Source: Schleiferilactobacillus perolens DSM 12744 (GTDB lineage: Bacteria; Bacillota; Bacilli; Lactobacillales; Lactobacillaceae). From it: a stretch of 64,000 nucleotides of DNA. This document shows positions 17,456-25,092 of the stretch, in pieces; within the stretch, counting starts at the first letter, position 1, and every line of letters starts with the position of its first letter. Made by a program: the position numbers and the translations under genes. A model generated the notes under the pieces. It ran no database searches, was not told where the DNA came from, and saw only the letters and a program-made list of their open reading frames with translations. The DNA lies in assembly GCF_001435585.1 (NCBI RefSeq), contig NZ_AZEC01000003.1, positions 236,954 through 300,953 of the forward strand. The letters run 5' to 3'.

Positions 17456-18589
17456 ATGGTACGTGTGTGGCTGACAAATGGGTTAACCGGCGATCGCGAC
17501 AGTCAGCCGGCAAAAACGGCGCTGCGGATTTTGGTACTCAATTTAATGCCGAATCGGGCGGTCACAGAACAGCAATTTCGGTCTATTTTTATCGCAACGG
17601 GTGGTAACGTGGCAGTCACTTTTTGTCTTCCGGCGACGCATCATATTCGCCATCATGCCCAAGAAATCCATGCCGCCTATGCCACTTTTCCTCAGATTCG
17701 AGATCAATTTTTTGATGGGTTCATTATTACCGGGGCCCCGTTAGATCAGGTTTCCTTTGATGCGGTGGATTACTGGCCGGAATTACAAGAAATGATGACC
17801 TGGCGTCAGACCCATGTGCGCCAAAGCCTCTTTTTGTGTTGGGGCGCCTATGCTGCAGGGGCGATCACCGGGGCTTATGTCGGCCATCAAATACCGGATA
17901 AAATTACAGGCGTCTTTACCGTTGATGGTTTCACCATGCCTCAGTCGCGGTATTTTGTCGTACCGGCCGCAGATGTGCATCATGGCCGCATTGTCGCAGG
18001 GTCGAAAGCGTTGGGGGCAGTGATTACGGAAGATCCAGATGATGCGGCCACCTATGTGGCGGGACATTTTGAGTATTCAGCGAATACATTGGCCCAGGAG
18101 TATTTTCGCGATTTGCGGCGTCATGGTGATCGCGCACCGCGGCCGCAACATTATTTTTTAGATGATGGCCGCTGGTTATTCAATTGGCGTCCGGATGCCG
18201 TACGCTTTTACCGCCATTGGCTGCAATTACTTAGCGACCAAGACTCTGCATTCACCGATCAGGTGAGCACCTCGCCAACGGGAATCAGTCCATTGACGCT
18301 GGAGCAAGCATGGACCCGGCTGCAACAAGCAAATGGCCCAGTCATTGGGCCGGCCGATTTACCCTTGGATGAGGCGGTACCGGCCACTAATTACGTGGCA
18401 TGGAACGGGATTAATGTCGATAATTTGTTGTTCGTTATGACTGCGGCGACAGAGCTGGTCTGGCTAGTGGACCGACCGGGGCGGCCAGTGGATATCCCGG
18501 GGGCCATCAGCGTGCTGCGCGCGGTCTATCCGAACGTGTCCATTATGACCACTGAATTGAGGCAGGAGGTAGCAAATGAACACCATTAA
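17456..18589 (+). CDS. metA: Homoserine O-acyltransferase (MetA family) with C-terminal extension
   Basis: Acylates homoserine (acetyl or succinyl donor, not decidable here), the first methionine-specific step. 377 residues. The catalytic triad of the family is visible: Cys128 in LFLCWG, His204 and Glu206 in GHFEY. Family members usually end near 300 residues; here the MetA fold appears to end about residue 262 and a further 115-residue domain follows that I do not recognise. The N-terminus is also shorter than usual. ATG 17456 follows GAGGTG; an upstream GTG lies inside that site. Overlaps hom by 14 bases. Confidence 0.87.
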   Translation: MVRVWLTNGLTGDRDSQPAKTALRILVLNLMPNRAVTEQQFRSIFIATGGNVAVTFCLPATHHIRHHAQEIHAAYATFPQIRDQFFDGFIITGAPLDQVSFDAVDYWPELQEMMTWRQTHVRQSLFLCWGAYAAGAITGAYVGHQIPDKITGVFTVDGFTMPQSRYFVVPAADVHHGRIVAGSKALGAVITEDPDDAATYVAGHFEYSANTLAQEYFRDLRRHGDRAPRPQHYFLDDGRWLFNWRPDAVRFYRHWLQLLSDQDSAFTDQVSTSPTGISPLTLEQAWTRLQQANGPVIGPADLPLDEAVPATNYVAWNGINVDNLLFVMTAATELVWLVDRPGRPVDIPGAISVLRAVYPNVSIMTTELRQEVANEHH

Positions 18590-19790
18590 TGTGGGTATTT
18601 TAGGACTTGGGACAGTGGGTGCGGGGGTATTGACAATTTTACGGCAGCCTCATCCTGATTTGGCCGGTCTCAATTTTCGAGTGACGCGGGCCGCAGTCCG
18701 GCACGTCACGGCTGCACGGGAACAAAAATATCCAGAGATTGCACTGACCACAGAACCGCAAAGTATTGTCACGGATCCCCATATTCAAGTGGTGGTGGAG
18801 GTGATGGGCGGTGTCGAATCGACCTGGCCATTGTTGAAGACGGCGCTCACTCAGGGCAAACATGTCATTACGGCCAATAAAGATTTAATTGCCCAACACG
18901 GGGATGAACTGAGCACCATTGCTCGAGCCCATTCGGTCGCTCTGTTTTACGAAGCGGCGGTGATGGGCGGCGTGCCGATCCTGCACACGTTAACGCACAC
19001 CTATGCGAATGATCGAATTCACCGCTTGGTCGGTATTGCGAATGGTACCAGCAATTTCATTTTGAGCCAAATGCACCAAGCTGGCCGGACCTATCAAGAA
19101 GCATTAACACTAGCGCAGCAAAAGGGATTTGCGGAAGCCGATCCAATCAACGATGTGGCGGGAATTGACGCGGCGTATAAGTTGACGATTCTGGCGCGGG
19201 TGGCGTTTGGCGTCCATCCGAGTGCGCAAGACATCAATTGTCAAGGTATCGCCGGTCTGAGTCCAACAGACTTTACCGCAGCCACTCACTGGTATCAGGT
19301 GATTAAACCATTGATCGTGGCAGATCAGCAGCAGGGTTCGCTGGCACTCACGGTGAGCCCGTTTGCAATTTCGCAGAACCATCCGTTAAGTCGGATTGAT
19401 AATGAAAACAATGGCATAGTGATTAACTCGGTCAATTTCCAAGAAATGCTGCTAGCGGGGCCAGGCGCGGGGGCATTGCCCACCGCCGGCTCCGTGATCG
19501 CAGATTTGGCGACAGTCGGTCACGCCATCCAGGCCCAACGCGTCCCTGTGTTTGCGCCACTAATAGCCGTTGGGCCATCTTTGTTGCCGCCTGAGGCATA
19601 CCGTGCACAGCGATTTTTGGCGTGGCAAGGATCAACACTGCCAGATACACTACCCGTGATTGATCGGCAGATTAGTGCAAATGGCATAATTTATGCGTTA
19701 ACACAATCTGTGAGTGTTGCAGAAGTGAGACTTTGGCAAGAAAAGTATCCGACACAATTGTTACGTCAATTTCCAGTGCTAAGCGATTAA
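18576..19790 (+). CDS. hom: Homoserine dehydrogenase
   Basis: Reduces aspartate semialdehyde to homoserine, the substrate of the preceding MetA. 404 residues. NAD(P)-binding GLGTVGAG at residues 10-17, the NGTSNFIL catalytic-site segment near residue 155, and the signature FAEADPINDVAGIDAAYK with the catalytic Lys near 200. The C-terminal ACT-like part (about 320-404) is somewhat short. ATG 18576 has AGGAGG seven bases upstream and overlaps metA by 14 bases, so the two are translationally coupled. Confidence 0.93.
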   Translation: MNTINVGILGLGTVGAGVLTILRQPHPDLAGLNFRVTRAAVRHVTAAREQKYPEIALTTEPQSIVTDPHIQVVVEVMGGVESTWPLLKTALTQGKHVITANKDLIAQHGDELSTIARAHSVALFYEAAVMGGVPILHTLTHTYANDRIHRLVGIANGTSNFILSQMHQAGRTYQEALTLAQQKGFAEADPINDVAGIDAAYKLTILARVAFGVHPSAQDINCQGIAGLSPTDFTAATHWYQVIKPLIVADQQQGSLALTVSPFAISQNHPLSRIDNENNGIVINSVNFQEMLLAGPGAGALPTAGSVIADLATVGHAIQAQRVPVFAPLIAVGPSLLPPEAYRAQRFLAWQGSTLPDTLPVIDRQISANGIIYALTQSVSVAEVRLWQEKYPTQLLRQFPVLSD

Positions 19791-19895
19791 TGTGTAGATA
19801 ATCGCCGCTATAATTAAAATATTATTGTTAATTTTTCCCACTTTATGGTACGCCTGAAGTGATCGAGATTATTTTCACGGAAGGAGGGATCAGTC

Positions 19896-20321
19896 TTGCG
19901 GGTGGAGCTCGAACCTGTGTCCACGGATCAGGTGCCAGAAATCTTTCAGCATATCCGCGAGCGTTTGGTGGCCAACCAAATGGTGACTAACAAAGGTGAG
20001 ATGATCAATCAGATCACGCCTTGGCCAGGATATGAAAAGACGGAAGTCAACGGTATTCGAGTGTTTCAGTATATCGATCTGCGCTGTCAGCCCACCATGA
20101 CGATCGTTTCACCGATCATCACGGATGAGAGTTACGAAAAAGTAAGTAAACGACCACTTTGGCTGGTGATCTTATTGTGCTGGGACGGTCATACGGATCA
20201 GCTCAGTTTGGCTCACTTAGCCACGCAATTGCATAATGAAGAAGTGTCGCAAGAATTACGCAGTGTACCGCCAAGTCTCTTATCCGCGGCAATTCGCGGA
20301 CTGATGGCTCGGGAGAATTAG
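19896..20321 (+). CDS. Hypothetical protein, faintly PTS EIIA-like
   Basis: 141-residue soluble protein that I do not recognise with confidence. The second half (about 85-140) has the rhythm of the end of a type-2 PTS EIIA domain: a hydrophobic strand, then a helix HLATQLHNEEVSQEL. But no phosphorylatable His in the expected context is obvious, so any PTS role is doubtful. TTG 19896 is supported by AAGGAGG eight bases upstream. It stands alone between hom and a terminator; a promoter is probably in the A+T-rich 100 bases after hom. Confidence 0.55.
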   Translation: MRVELEPVSTDQVPEIFQHIRERLVANQMVTNKGEMINQITPWPGYEKTEVNGIRVFQYIDLRCQPTMTIVSPIITDESYEKVSKRPLWLVILLCWDGHTDQLSLAHLATQLHNEEVSQELRSVPPSLLSAAIRGLMAREN

Positions 20322-20332
20322 TAATCAATAAT

Positions 20333-20376
20333 CAGCGTCTTTTCATCGATTCATGGGATGAAAGGACGCTGTTTTT
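20333..20376 (+). terminator. Terminator of the hypothetical gene
   Basis: CAGCGTC..TTTCAT / ATGAAAGGACGCTG stem followed by TTTTT. Confidence 0.85.
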
Positions 20377-20471
20377 GAATGCACCGCCCTTGCCGCCTGT
20401 TTTAACTAGACCAGTATCCTCGCCAAGTATGCCTTGCTGGTCCCTGAAGCACTTCGCTACACTGGGAATAT

Positions 20472-20514
20472 AGAGATGACGGCCAGTTGGCAATTCGCTG
20501 GCAATTGGATCTCT
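20472..20514 (+). promoter_or_regulatory. Leader hairpin upstream of amaP
   Basis: AGAGAT / ATCTCT and CCAGTTG / CAATTGG form a bulged hairpin (bulge GACGG) ending about 40 bases before amaP. A possible promoter (TTGCTG 20434-20439, 18 bases, TACACT 20458-20463) would put it in the 5' leader. Function unknown. Confidence 0.4.
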
Positions 20515-20556
20515 GAAGTTGGTATGGCGGATAGAACAGGAAGGTGAGGTGAACCA

Positions 20557-21099
20557 ATGCGTTCTGGAACGAAGCTCTTGTTGACTGTCCTGGGGGTGAG
20601 CGCACTGCTTGCACCATTAATGCTGCTGATTGTGGCGGCGCCAGCGGTCGATTGGTTGATGCCATTGCGCAACTGGATGACCACTCGATCTTGGATTGGC
20701 ACTGTGGCAGCAATCTTGAGTATTTGGACATTATTGTTCTTGCTCGGGACCATTGCGCGGATTTTGTTCCGCAAGAGCACCACGAATCAATTGACGTTCA
20801 ACACGGATCAAGGTCAGCTGCACATTTCTGAAACAGCGGTGGCCCGCACTGTGGAAAGGGCTATCGTGAGTCAGTATCCCGTGGTTAATGCAACTGTGGC
20901 GGTTTCTTTACTTGCACGGGGGCAAAAGGCCCGCGTTCGGGTAGAAGCGTTCACCCAACAGAACCAGGATTTGAAGCAGTTGGGGGCAGATATTGAACAA
21001 ACCGTCCGCACCGCGCTGCAAAACACACTGGGGATTCCAGTGGAAAAAGTACGCGTGACAGTGGCCTCTGGCCGACCGGCAGGGGCACGGGTGATTTGA
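20557..21099 (+). CDS. amaP: Alkaline shock membrane anchor protein AmaP
   Basis: Membrane protein that tethers Asp23 to the cell envelope, 180 residues. Two N-terminal TM segments (about 6-28 and 48-70) are followed by a cytoplasmic domain with the family pattern ISETAVARTVERAI and a late EKVRVTV strand. First of four genes, amaP-DUF2273-asp23-asp23, all in one direction with gaps of 15 to 35 bases. In Staphylococcus this set belongs to the envelope and alkaline stress response; the regulator here is not visible. Confidence 0.88.
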   Translation: MRSGTKLLLTVLGVSALLAPLMLLIVAAPAVDWLMPLRNWMTTRSWIGTVAAILSIWTLLFLLGTIARILFRKSTTNQLTFNTDQGQLHISETAVARTVERAIVSQYPVVNATVAVSLLARGQKARVRVEAFTQQNQDLKQLGADIEQTVRTALQNTLGIPVEKVRVTVASGRPAGARVI

Positions 21100-21115
21100 G
21101 AGAGGTGATTATGAT

Positions 21116-21298
21116 ATGAGCCAAGCAATGCGTTTTGCATTAATTGGGGGTCTCATTACCGCGGCGATTATCATCACGGGGTTTTGGTCTGCTTTATTGA
21201 TCGTGGTGGTGGCATTGATCTGCTGGGTCATTGGGGCCTTCCAAAGCGGTGAAATTTTACCAGTTTTGAAGAATATTCAGCGCATGTTGCAAAGCTAA
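21116..21298 (+). CDS. DUF2273 small membrane protein
   Basis: 60-residue protein with two hydrophobic helices (about 7-24 and 26-42). The GG-rich first helix and short amphipathic tail are typical of DUF2273 proteins encoded beside amaP and asp23. Probably part of the same envelope-stress membrane assembly. Ribosome site AGAGGTG; a nearer ATG (21111) is followed at once by a stop. Confidence 0.82.
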   Translation: MSQAMRFALIGGLITAAIIITGFWSALLIVVVALICWVIGAFQSGEILPVLKNIQRMLQS

Positions 21299-21332
21299 CG
21301 GTTAATGGTAGAAGGAATGAGGTGTCAGGGGA

Positions 21333-21773
21333 ATGGAAATGACGAATACGGCAGTAACGAATACACCGACGGTGGATACACTAACTTTTTCAGACAATGT
21401 GATCACCAAAATTGCCGGGATTGCCATCCGCGAGGTGGATGGGGTATTGGCACTCAATGGCGGGTTCTTCGATGATTTGGCCGACAAATTCCGCTCACGT
21501 GTCGATCTGACGAAGGGCATCAGTGCCGAAGTGGGCGATAAACAGACGGCCATTGATGTCGATTTGGTACTGGAATACGGGCGCGATGCCCAAGAGATCT
21601 TCACTCAAATCTGTGAACGGGTGCGCCAACGCATCGAGGGGATGACCGGTTTGAGTGTGGTGGAACTTAATGTGCATGTAAGCGACGTGCTGACCCGGGA
21701 AGCGTGGCGCAAACAAGCGTCTGATAATGAAATTGCCCGGCAAAAGAAATTAGCAGCACAAGCCACTGCCTAA
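21333..21773 (+). CDS. Asp23/Gls24 family envelope stress protein (1)
   Basis: 146-residue soluble Asp23/Gls24 protein. It shows the family core: TFSDNVITKIAGIAIREVDGV, a beta-rich centre with VDLVLEYG, and the C-terminal VSDVLTREAW. Asp23 proteins polymerise at the membrane through AmaP. Two ATGs are possible (21333, 21339); the first is used. The next gene is a paralogue about 45% similar by eye in the conserved blocks, indicating local duplication. Confidence 0.9.
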   Translation: MEMTNTAVTNTPTVDTLTFSDNVITKIAGIAIREVDGVLALNGGFFDDLADKFRSRVDLTKGISAEVGDKQTAIDVDLVLEYGRDAQEIFTQICERVRQRIEGMTGLSVVELNVHVSDVLTREAWRKQASDNEIARQKKLAAQATA

Positions 21774-21806
21774 CTGAATAACTCAAATGAGAAAGGATGT
21801 TTTTCA

Positions 21807-22214
21807 ATGACAACAGCAACGATGGATCCTAAAGCAATGACGAATGTAAATAAGGAGCTCTCCTTTAACGATAATGTAGTGGCCAAGGTCGCTGCCCGTG
21901 CCGCTAGCGATATTGATGGGGTACTTGATCTTAAGGGTAACATGATGGACAACATGACCAATATGTTCACTTCTGGCGATACCCGCGGAGTCAGCGTGGA
22001 TGTCCAAGAAAATCAAGAAGTAGCCGTATCCTTCGATGCCGTTTTGGAATATGGCAAGAGTGCGCCGGCAATTTTTGACCGGGTGGTAGCCACAGTATGC
22101 AAGACTATTCCTGAGTTAACCGGTCTGAAGGTGACTGAAGTAAAGATGGACGTGAAGGACATGTTGACGCGGGAAGAATGGAATGAAAGTAATAAGCAAG
22201 AAGACGAGAAGTAA
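21807..22214 (+). CDS. Asp23/Gls24 family envelope stress protein (2)
   Basis: 135-residue second Asp23/Gls24 protein: FNDNVVAKVAARAASDIDGV, FDAVLEYGK and MDVKDMLTREEW match the preceding paralogue block by block. The charged tail (NESNKQEDEK) differs. Last gene of the operon, 33 bases after the first paralogue, with GAAAGGATG as ribosome site, followed by a strong terminator. Confidence 0.9.
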   Translation: MTTATMDPKAMTNVNKELSFNDNVVAKVAARAASDIDGVLDLKGNMMDNMTNMFTSGDTRGVSVDVQENQEVAVSFDAVLEYGKSAPAIFDRVVATVCKTIPELTGLKVTEVKMDVKDMLTREEWNESNKQEDEK

Positions 22215-22228
22215 GATCGCATACGCAT

Positions 22229-22280
22229 AAAAGAACGGATTTGATGGCAAATGCATTCTGCCATCAAATCCGTTCTTTAA
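22229..22280 (+). terminator. Terminator of amaP-asp23 operon
   Basis: Near-perfect 18-bp stem AAAGAACGGATTTGATGG / CCATCAAATCCGTTCTTT with a 13-base loop. Confidence 0.85.
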
Positions 22281-22388
22281 TTGCCGGAAAACCAGCGACC
22301 ACGTTTGCTTTTGTTTAGTATTGATAATTCGTGATATTTGACGTTTTAGCGCTAATCCCCTCAAAGAGACCGGTATCATTCATCTTCG

Positions 22389-22421
22389 AAACAATTACTT
22401 GCATCGTGCAAGTAATTGTTT
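22389..22421. repeat. Perfect 15-bp palindrome with TCG triloop
   Basis: AAACAATTACTTGCA / TGCAAGTAATTGTTT, loop TCG. No T-run follows on either strand, so it is not a standard terminator. The wider 22281-22590 interval has no gene; it also contains smaller inverted repeats at 22537-22554 (GAATAAC/GTTATTC) and 22574-22592 (CCGTTA/TAACGG). Confidence 0.6.
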
Positions 22422-22592
22422 GTCCAGAAATGAACAGTTATTTTACAAAGTCTTTACTGAATTCGAGAACTTGACCTTCAAGGAGACTGTCAGACCGGTT
22501 TTTCCCAGAAAATACAAAATATTTTTGTAAAAAATGGAATAACGGCTGTTATTCATACTTTATTCATAAAATCCCGTTAATATAGATAACGG

Positions 22593-22738
22593 TTGAGATA
22601 GTTCTTAACCACCCCAATAATTCAACTTTTTTCATTTCCTTCCCCCCAAGTGAACATGAAAAAAAAGGCTGACGGTCCCCCAACCGCCAGCCACCCTTAC
22701 TCCTTTTACCGCTGGTCCCCCAACCAGCGGTTTTTTTA
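22593..22738 (+). ncRNA. Candidate C-rich twin-hairpin small RNA
   Basis: A promoter-like TATAGAT (22581-22587) lies inside the inverted repeat CCGTTA/TAACGG, with TTTATT 16 bases upstream. The following 145 bases hold a C6 tract (22642-22647) and two hairpins with the identical loop CCCCCA closed by GGT/ACC: 22667-22692 and 22708-22731. The second ends in seven T, an intrinsic terminator. C-rich exposed loops that can pair with Shine-Dalgarno sequences are known in Gram-positive sRNAs. Expression is unproven; an alternative is an attenuator, or a 27-codon ORF at 22656-22739. Confidence 0.45.
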
Positions 22739-22740
22739 AT

Positions 22741-22861
22741 GCAGAGGGCGGAGGCCGACGTTCAGAAGCGGCGTCAGAAGGCAAGGCAGGCAGAAAACCC
22801 GTCCTTAGGTTTTTTGCCTGCCTTGCCTTCTGACATAGCTTCTGTAGGCCGGAGCCCGTTT
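22741..22861. repeat. Family 1 long-hairpin repeat, full copy B
   Basis: Same plan as copies at 12137 and 40442. The perfect 20-bp arm is 22773-22792 with 22815-22834 (starting GTCAGAAGGC), the loop is GAAAACCCGTCCTTAGGTTTT, and the end is GGAGCCCGTTT. The outer GGCC/GGCC pair replaces the GCCGACC/GGTCGGC of copy C. Confidence 0.85.
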
Positions 22862-23097
22862 ATGCAGGCAGCCGATCCCCGCACTTAGGTTTTATGCTTG
22901 CCCTGCCTTGTGTTCTAGCTTCTGGTCCGCGGAGCCCGTTTACGGAACAGGCAGAAAACCCGTCCTTAGTTTTTTTGCCTGTCTTGCCTTCTGACATAGC
23001 TTCTGTCGGCCGGAGCCCGTTTATGCGGGCAGCCGATCCCCGCACTTTTATGCTTGCCCTGCCTTGTGTTCTAGCTTCTGGGGCGCGGAGCCCGTTT
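22862..23097. repeat. Tandem array of family 1 3' halves
   Basis: Three consecutive units of 75-81 bp (22862-22941, 22942-23022, 23023-23097), each holding only loop, 3' arm and 3' flank, ending in GGAGCCCGTTT. Units alternate between two types: one has CCTTGTGTTCTAGC, the other CCTTCTGACATAGC. The last two units therefore look like a copy of the preceding pair (160-bp duplication). From 23098 to 23186 nothing further was recognised. Confidence 0.8.
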
Positions 23098-23186
23098 CAC
23101 GAAAAGCACACCCCATCATCAACCAAACCACAATCCTATTTTCCCCAATGTTGCATTTCTGTAAGTCGAAAAAACAGTCATGAAAG

Positions 23187-23245
23187 TTTCAACCCGCCCA
23201 CATTTCTGCTATGCTTTCCTTAATGGAGTGAACGACTCTAAGGAA
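23187..23245 (+). promoter_or_regulatory. Promoter and start-site hairpin of ABC transporter operon
   Basis: TTTCAA (23187-23192), 17 bases, TATGCT (23210-23215). Directly after it comes the inverted repeat TTCCTTA (23216-23222) / TAAGGAA (23239-23245). The 3' arm overlaps the ribosome site AAGGAAGG. This may be a repressor operator of GntR type or an RNA hairpin masking the ribosome site. Confidence 0.5.
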
Positions 23246-23258
23246 GGCAGGTATTATT

Positions 23259-24200
23259 ATGGCAGATACGACAGACAACACCGTCGTGGTCGATAAACTG
23301 TCCAAGAAGATGCATTATGTCCAGATTCTGAAGGATGTTTCCTTCACTGTTCAAAAGGGCCGAATTCTTGGATTGTTGGGACCAAACGGTGCAGGCAAGA
23401 CGACAACACTGCGGATCATGGTTCATTTGATGCGTCCCAGCGCTGGCAGCGTCAGTATTATGGGCGAGGATGTGCAAAAAAACTTTACACAGGCCATTCG
23501 TCACGTTGGGGCCATGATTGAAGCACCTGAATTTTATAATTATCTATCGGGATTTAAAAATTTACGCTTGTTGGCAGATATGAGCCGCAAGCGGATTTCT
23601 GATGATGATATTAATGCAGTCATTAAAACAGTGGGGCTGGCTAACCACGGCAATGCCAAAGTGAAGACATACTCTTTAGGGATGCGCCAACGCTTGGGCG
23701 TGGCCCAGGCCATTTTGCATAAACCGGAAGTGTTACTCTTGGATGAACCGTTTAATGGTCTTGATCCAGCCGGTTCCCATGATTTTCGGATTCTGATGGG
23801 CCAATTACGTGATCAAGGCACTAGCATTGTGATTTCCAGTCATATTTTGAGTGATATTCAAGCGCTCGCGGATGACTTAGTGGTGTTACAACACGGGGAG
23901 GTCACATACACCGGGACCATGGATGAACTGGTTTCCCATGGGACAAATCACATTCGTCTAGTGACTGCCAAGCCGGATGACACCGTGGTGATCTTGCAAC
24001 AAATGGCTGCGCACTATACGCGGAAAGATGATGCCTTTGACATCACAGTGGATACCAATATTGATCCCCATGATTACCAGAAGAAGCTGGCAGAAACCCT
24101 GTTCAATGCCGGCATTCCGGTCACGACCATGCAACTGCAACAGGCCAGTCTGGAAGAAAGCTTCCTGGCGTTGACCAAACAAGAGGAAGGGGACAAGTAA
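23259..24200 (+). CDS. ABC transporter ATP-binding protein (BcrA/CcmA type)
   Basis: Cytoplasmic ATPase of an ABC-2 type exporter, 313 residues. Walker A LGPNGAGKTT, signature YSLGMRQRLGVA, Walker B VLLLDEPFNGLDP and the switch His in SSHIL are intact. The C-terminal 90 residues form an accessory domain typical of bacitracin or lantibiotic-export-like ATPases. The permease starts two bases after its stop. Substrate is unknown; antimicrobial peptide export or a housekeeping role is equally possible. Confidence 0.92.
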   Translation: MADTTDNTVVVDKLSKKMHYVQILKDVSFTVQKGRILGLLGPNGAGKTTTLRIMVHLMRPSAGSVSIMGEDVQKNFTQAIRHVGAMIEAPEFYNYLSGFKNLRLLADMSRKRISDDDINAVIKTVGLANHGNAKVKTYSLGMRQRLGVAQAILHKPEVLLLDEPFNGLDPAGSHDFRILMGQLRDQGTSIVISSHILSDIQALADDLVVLQHGEVTYTGTMDELVSHGTNHIRLVTAKPDDTVVILQQMAAHYTRKDDAFDITVDTNIDPHDYQKKLAETLFNAGIPVTTMQLQQASLEESFLALTKQEEGDK

Positions 24201-24202
24201 CC

Positions 24203-25033
24203 ATGTTTAATCTTTATCGAAACGAAATGCGTAAACTGTGGGCTAAAAAGTCCTCTTGGATCTTGCTATTGATTAGTTTAACTTTGGCGGCATTAACCGC
24301 TTGGGGCATGAAGGCGTTGAATACTGCGATTACCAGCGGCGCTAATTCAGCTTCAACAGCTGGGGTGAGCGGCGGCAGCAAGGCGGCCGATGCCTTTTTG
24401 GCTATTTTCTCAATGGGCAATAGTTTAGTCTCCATTTTTGCCATTGTCATCACGGCCATCATCATTACGGAAGAATTTTCTAAAAACACCATTAAAATTC
24501 TTTTGACGCGACCATACAGTCGGCACGCCATCCTGTTTTCTAAGTTCTTAGCCTCGCTAAGCTATCTGTTGATTTCCAGCCTGACCGTGTATGTGTTCTC
24601 GATTTTACTCACCGGTGCCTTCTTCGGCTTTGGTGGATTGACGCGGACGGTCACTCAGGGAATGAATGCCTATGTGTACGGTATTGCCGCAGTGGGTACG
24701 GCTTTCCTGGCCAATGCAATTTACTTGGCACTGGTCTTCATTCTTGCCGCGGGTATGCGTTCGCAGGGACTGGCGATCACTTTCAGTATCTTGATGACTT
24801 TTGTCGTGGGTATTTTCTCTGAATTACTCACGATGTTAATGATGACTAAACACTGGTACTGGTTAAAATGGAATCCATTCAACCTCTTAAACTTCAATCC
24901 ACTAGTCAAAGCGTCTTCGAGTCCGGCGGCGCTGAGTCCAGTGGGTGGGATCATTGGTTTACTGGTCTATACCGCAATTTTCTACCTAATTGCCGATTAC
25001 ATCTTTAACCGGCGAGACGTTTCCTTGTCTTAA
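24203..25033 (+). CDS. ABC-2 type permease
   Basis: 276-residue membrane partner of the preceding ATPase with about six TM helices. It has the layout of ABC-2 permeases: an N-terminal TM, an extracellular Ser/Gly/Ala-rich loop (about 40-65), then the conserved cytoplasmic stretch EEFSKNTIKILLTRPYSR near residue 92. Ends just before a strong terminator. No immunity or sensor gene is next to the pair. Confidence 0.9.
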   Translation: MFNLYRNEMRKLWAKKSSWILLLISLTLAALTAWGMKALNTAITSGANSASTAGVSGGSKAADAFLAIFSMGNSLVSIFAIVITAIIITEEFSKNTIKILLTRPYSRHAILFSKFLASLSYLLISSLTVYVFSILLTGAFFGFGGLTRTVTQGMNAYVYGIAAVGTAFLANAIYLALVFILAAGMRSQGLAITFSILMTFVVGIFSELLTMLMMTKHWYWLKWNPFNLLNFNPLVKASSSPAALSPVGGIIGLLVYTAIFYLIADYIFNRRDVSLS

Positions 25034-25045
25034 TCGATGGACAGC

Positions 25046-25078
25046 AAAAAGCAGCTTCCAAATGGAGGCTGCTTTTTT
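25046..25078. terminator. Bidirectional terminator, ABC permease / CDF gene
   Basis: AAAAAGCAGCTTCC / GGAGGCTGCTTTTTT with a 4-base loop. Confidence 0.9.
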
Positions 25079-25092
25079 GATGCTGGTTCGTT

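Noticed and set aside
22741-23097. Possible CRISPR array
   Set aside because: Units of 75-120 bp are palindromic and nearly identical throughout, with no unique spacers and no cas genes.
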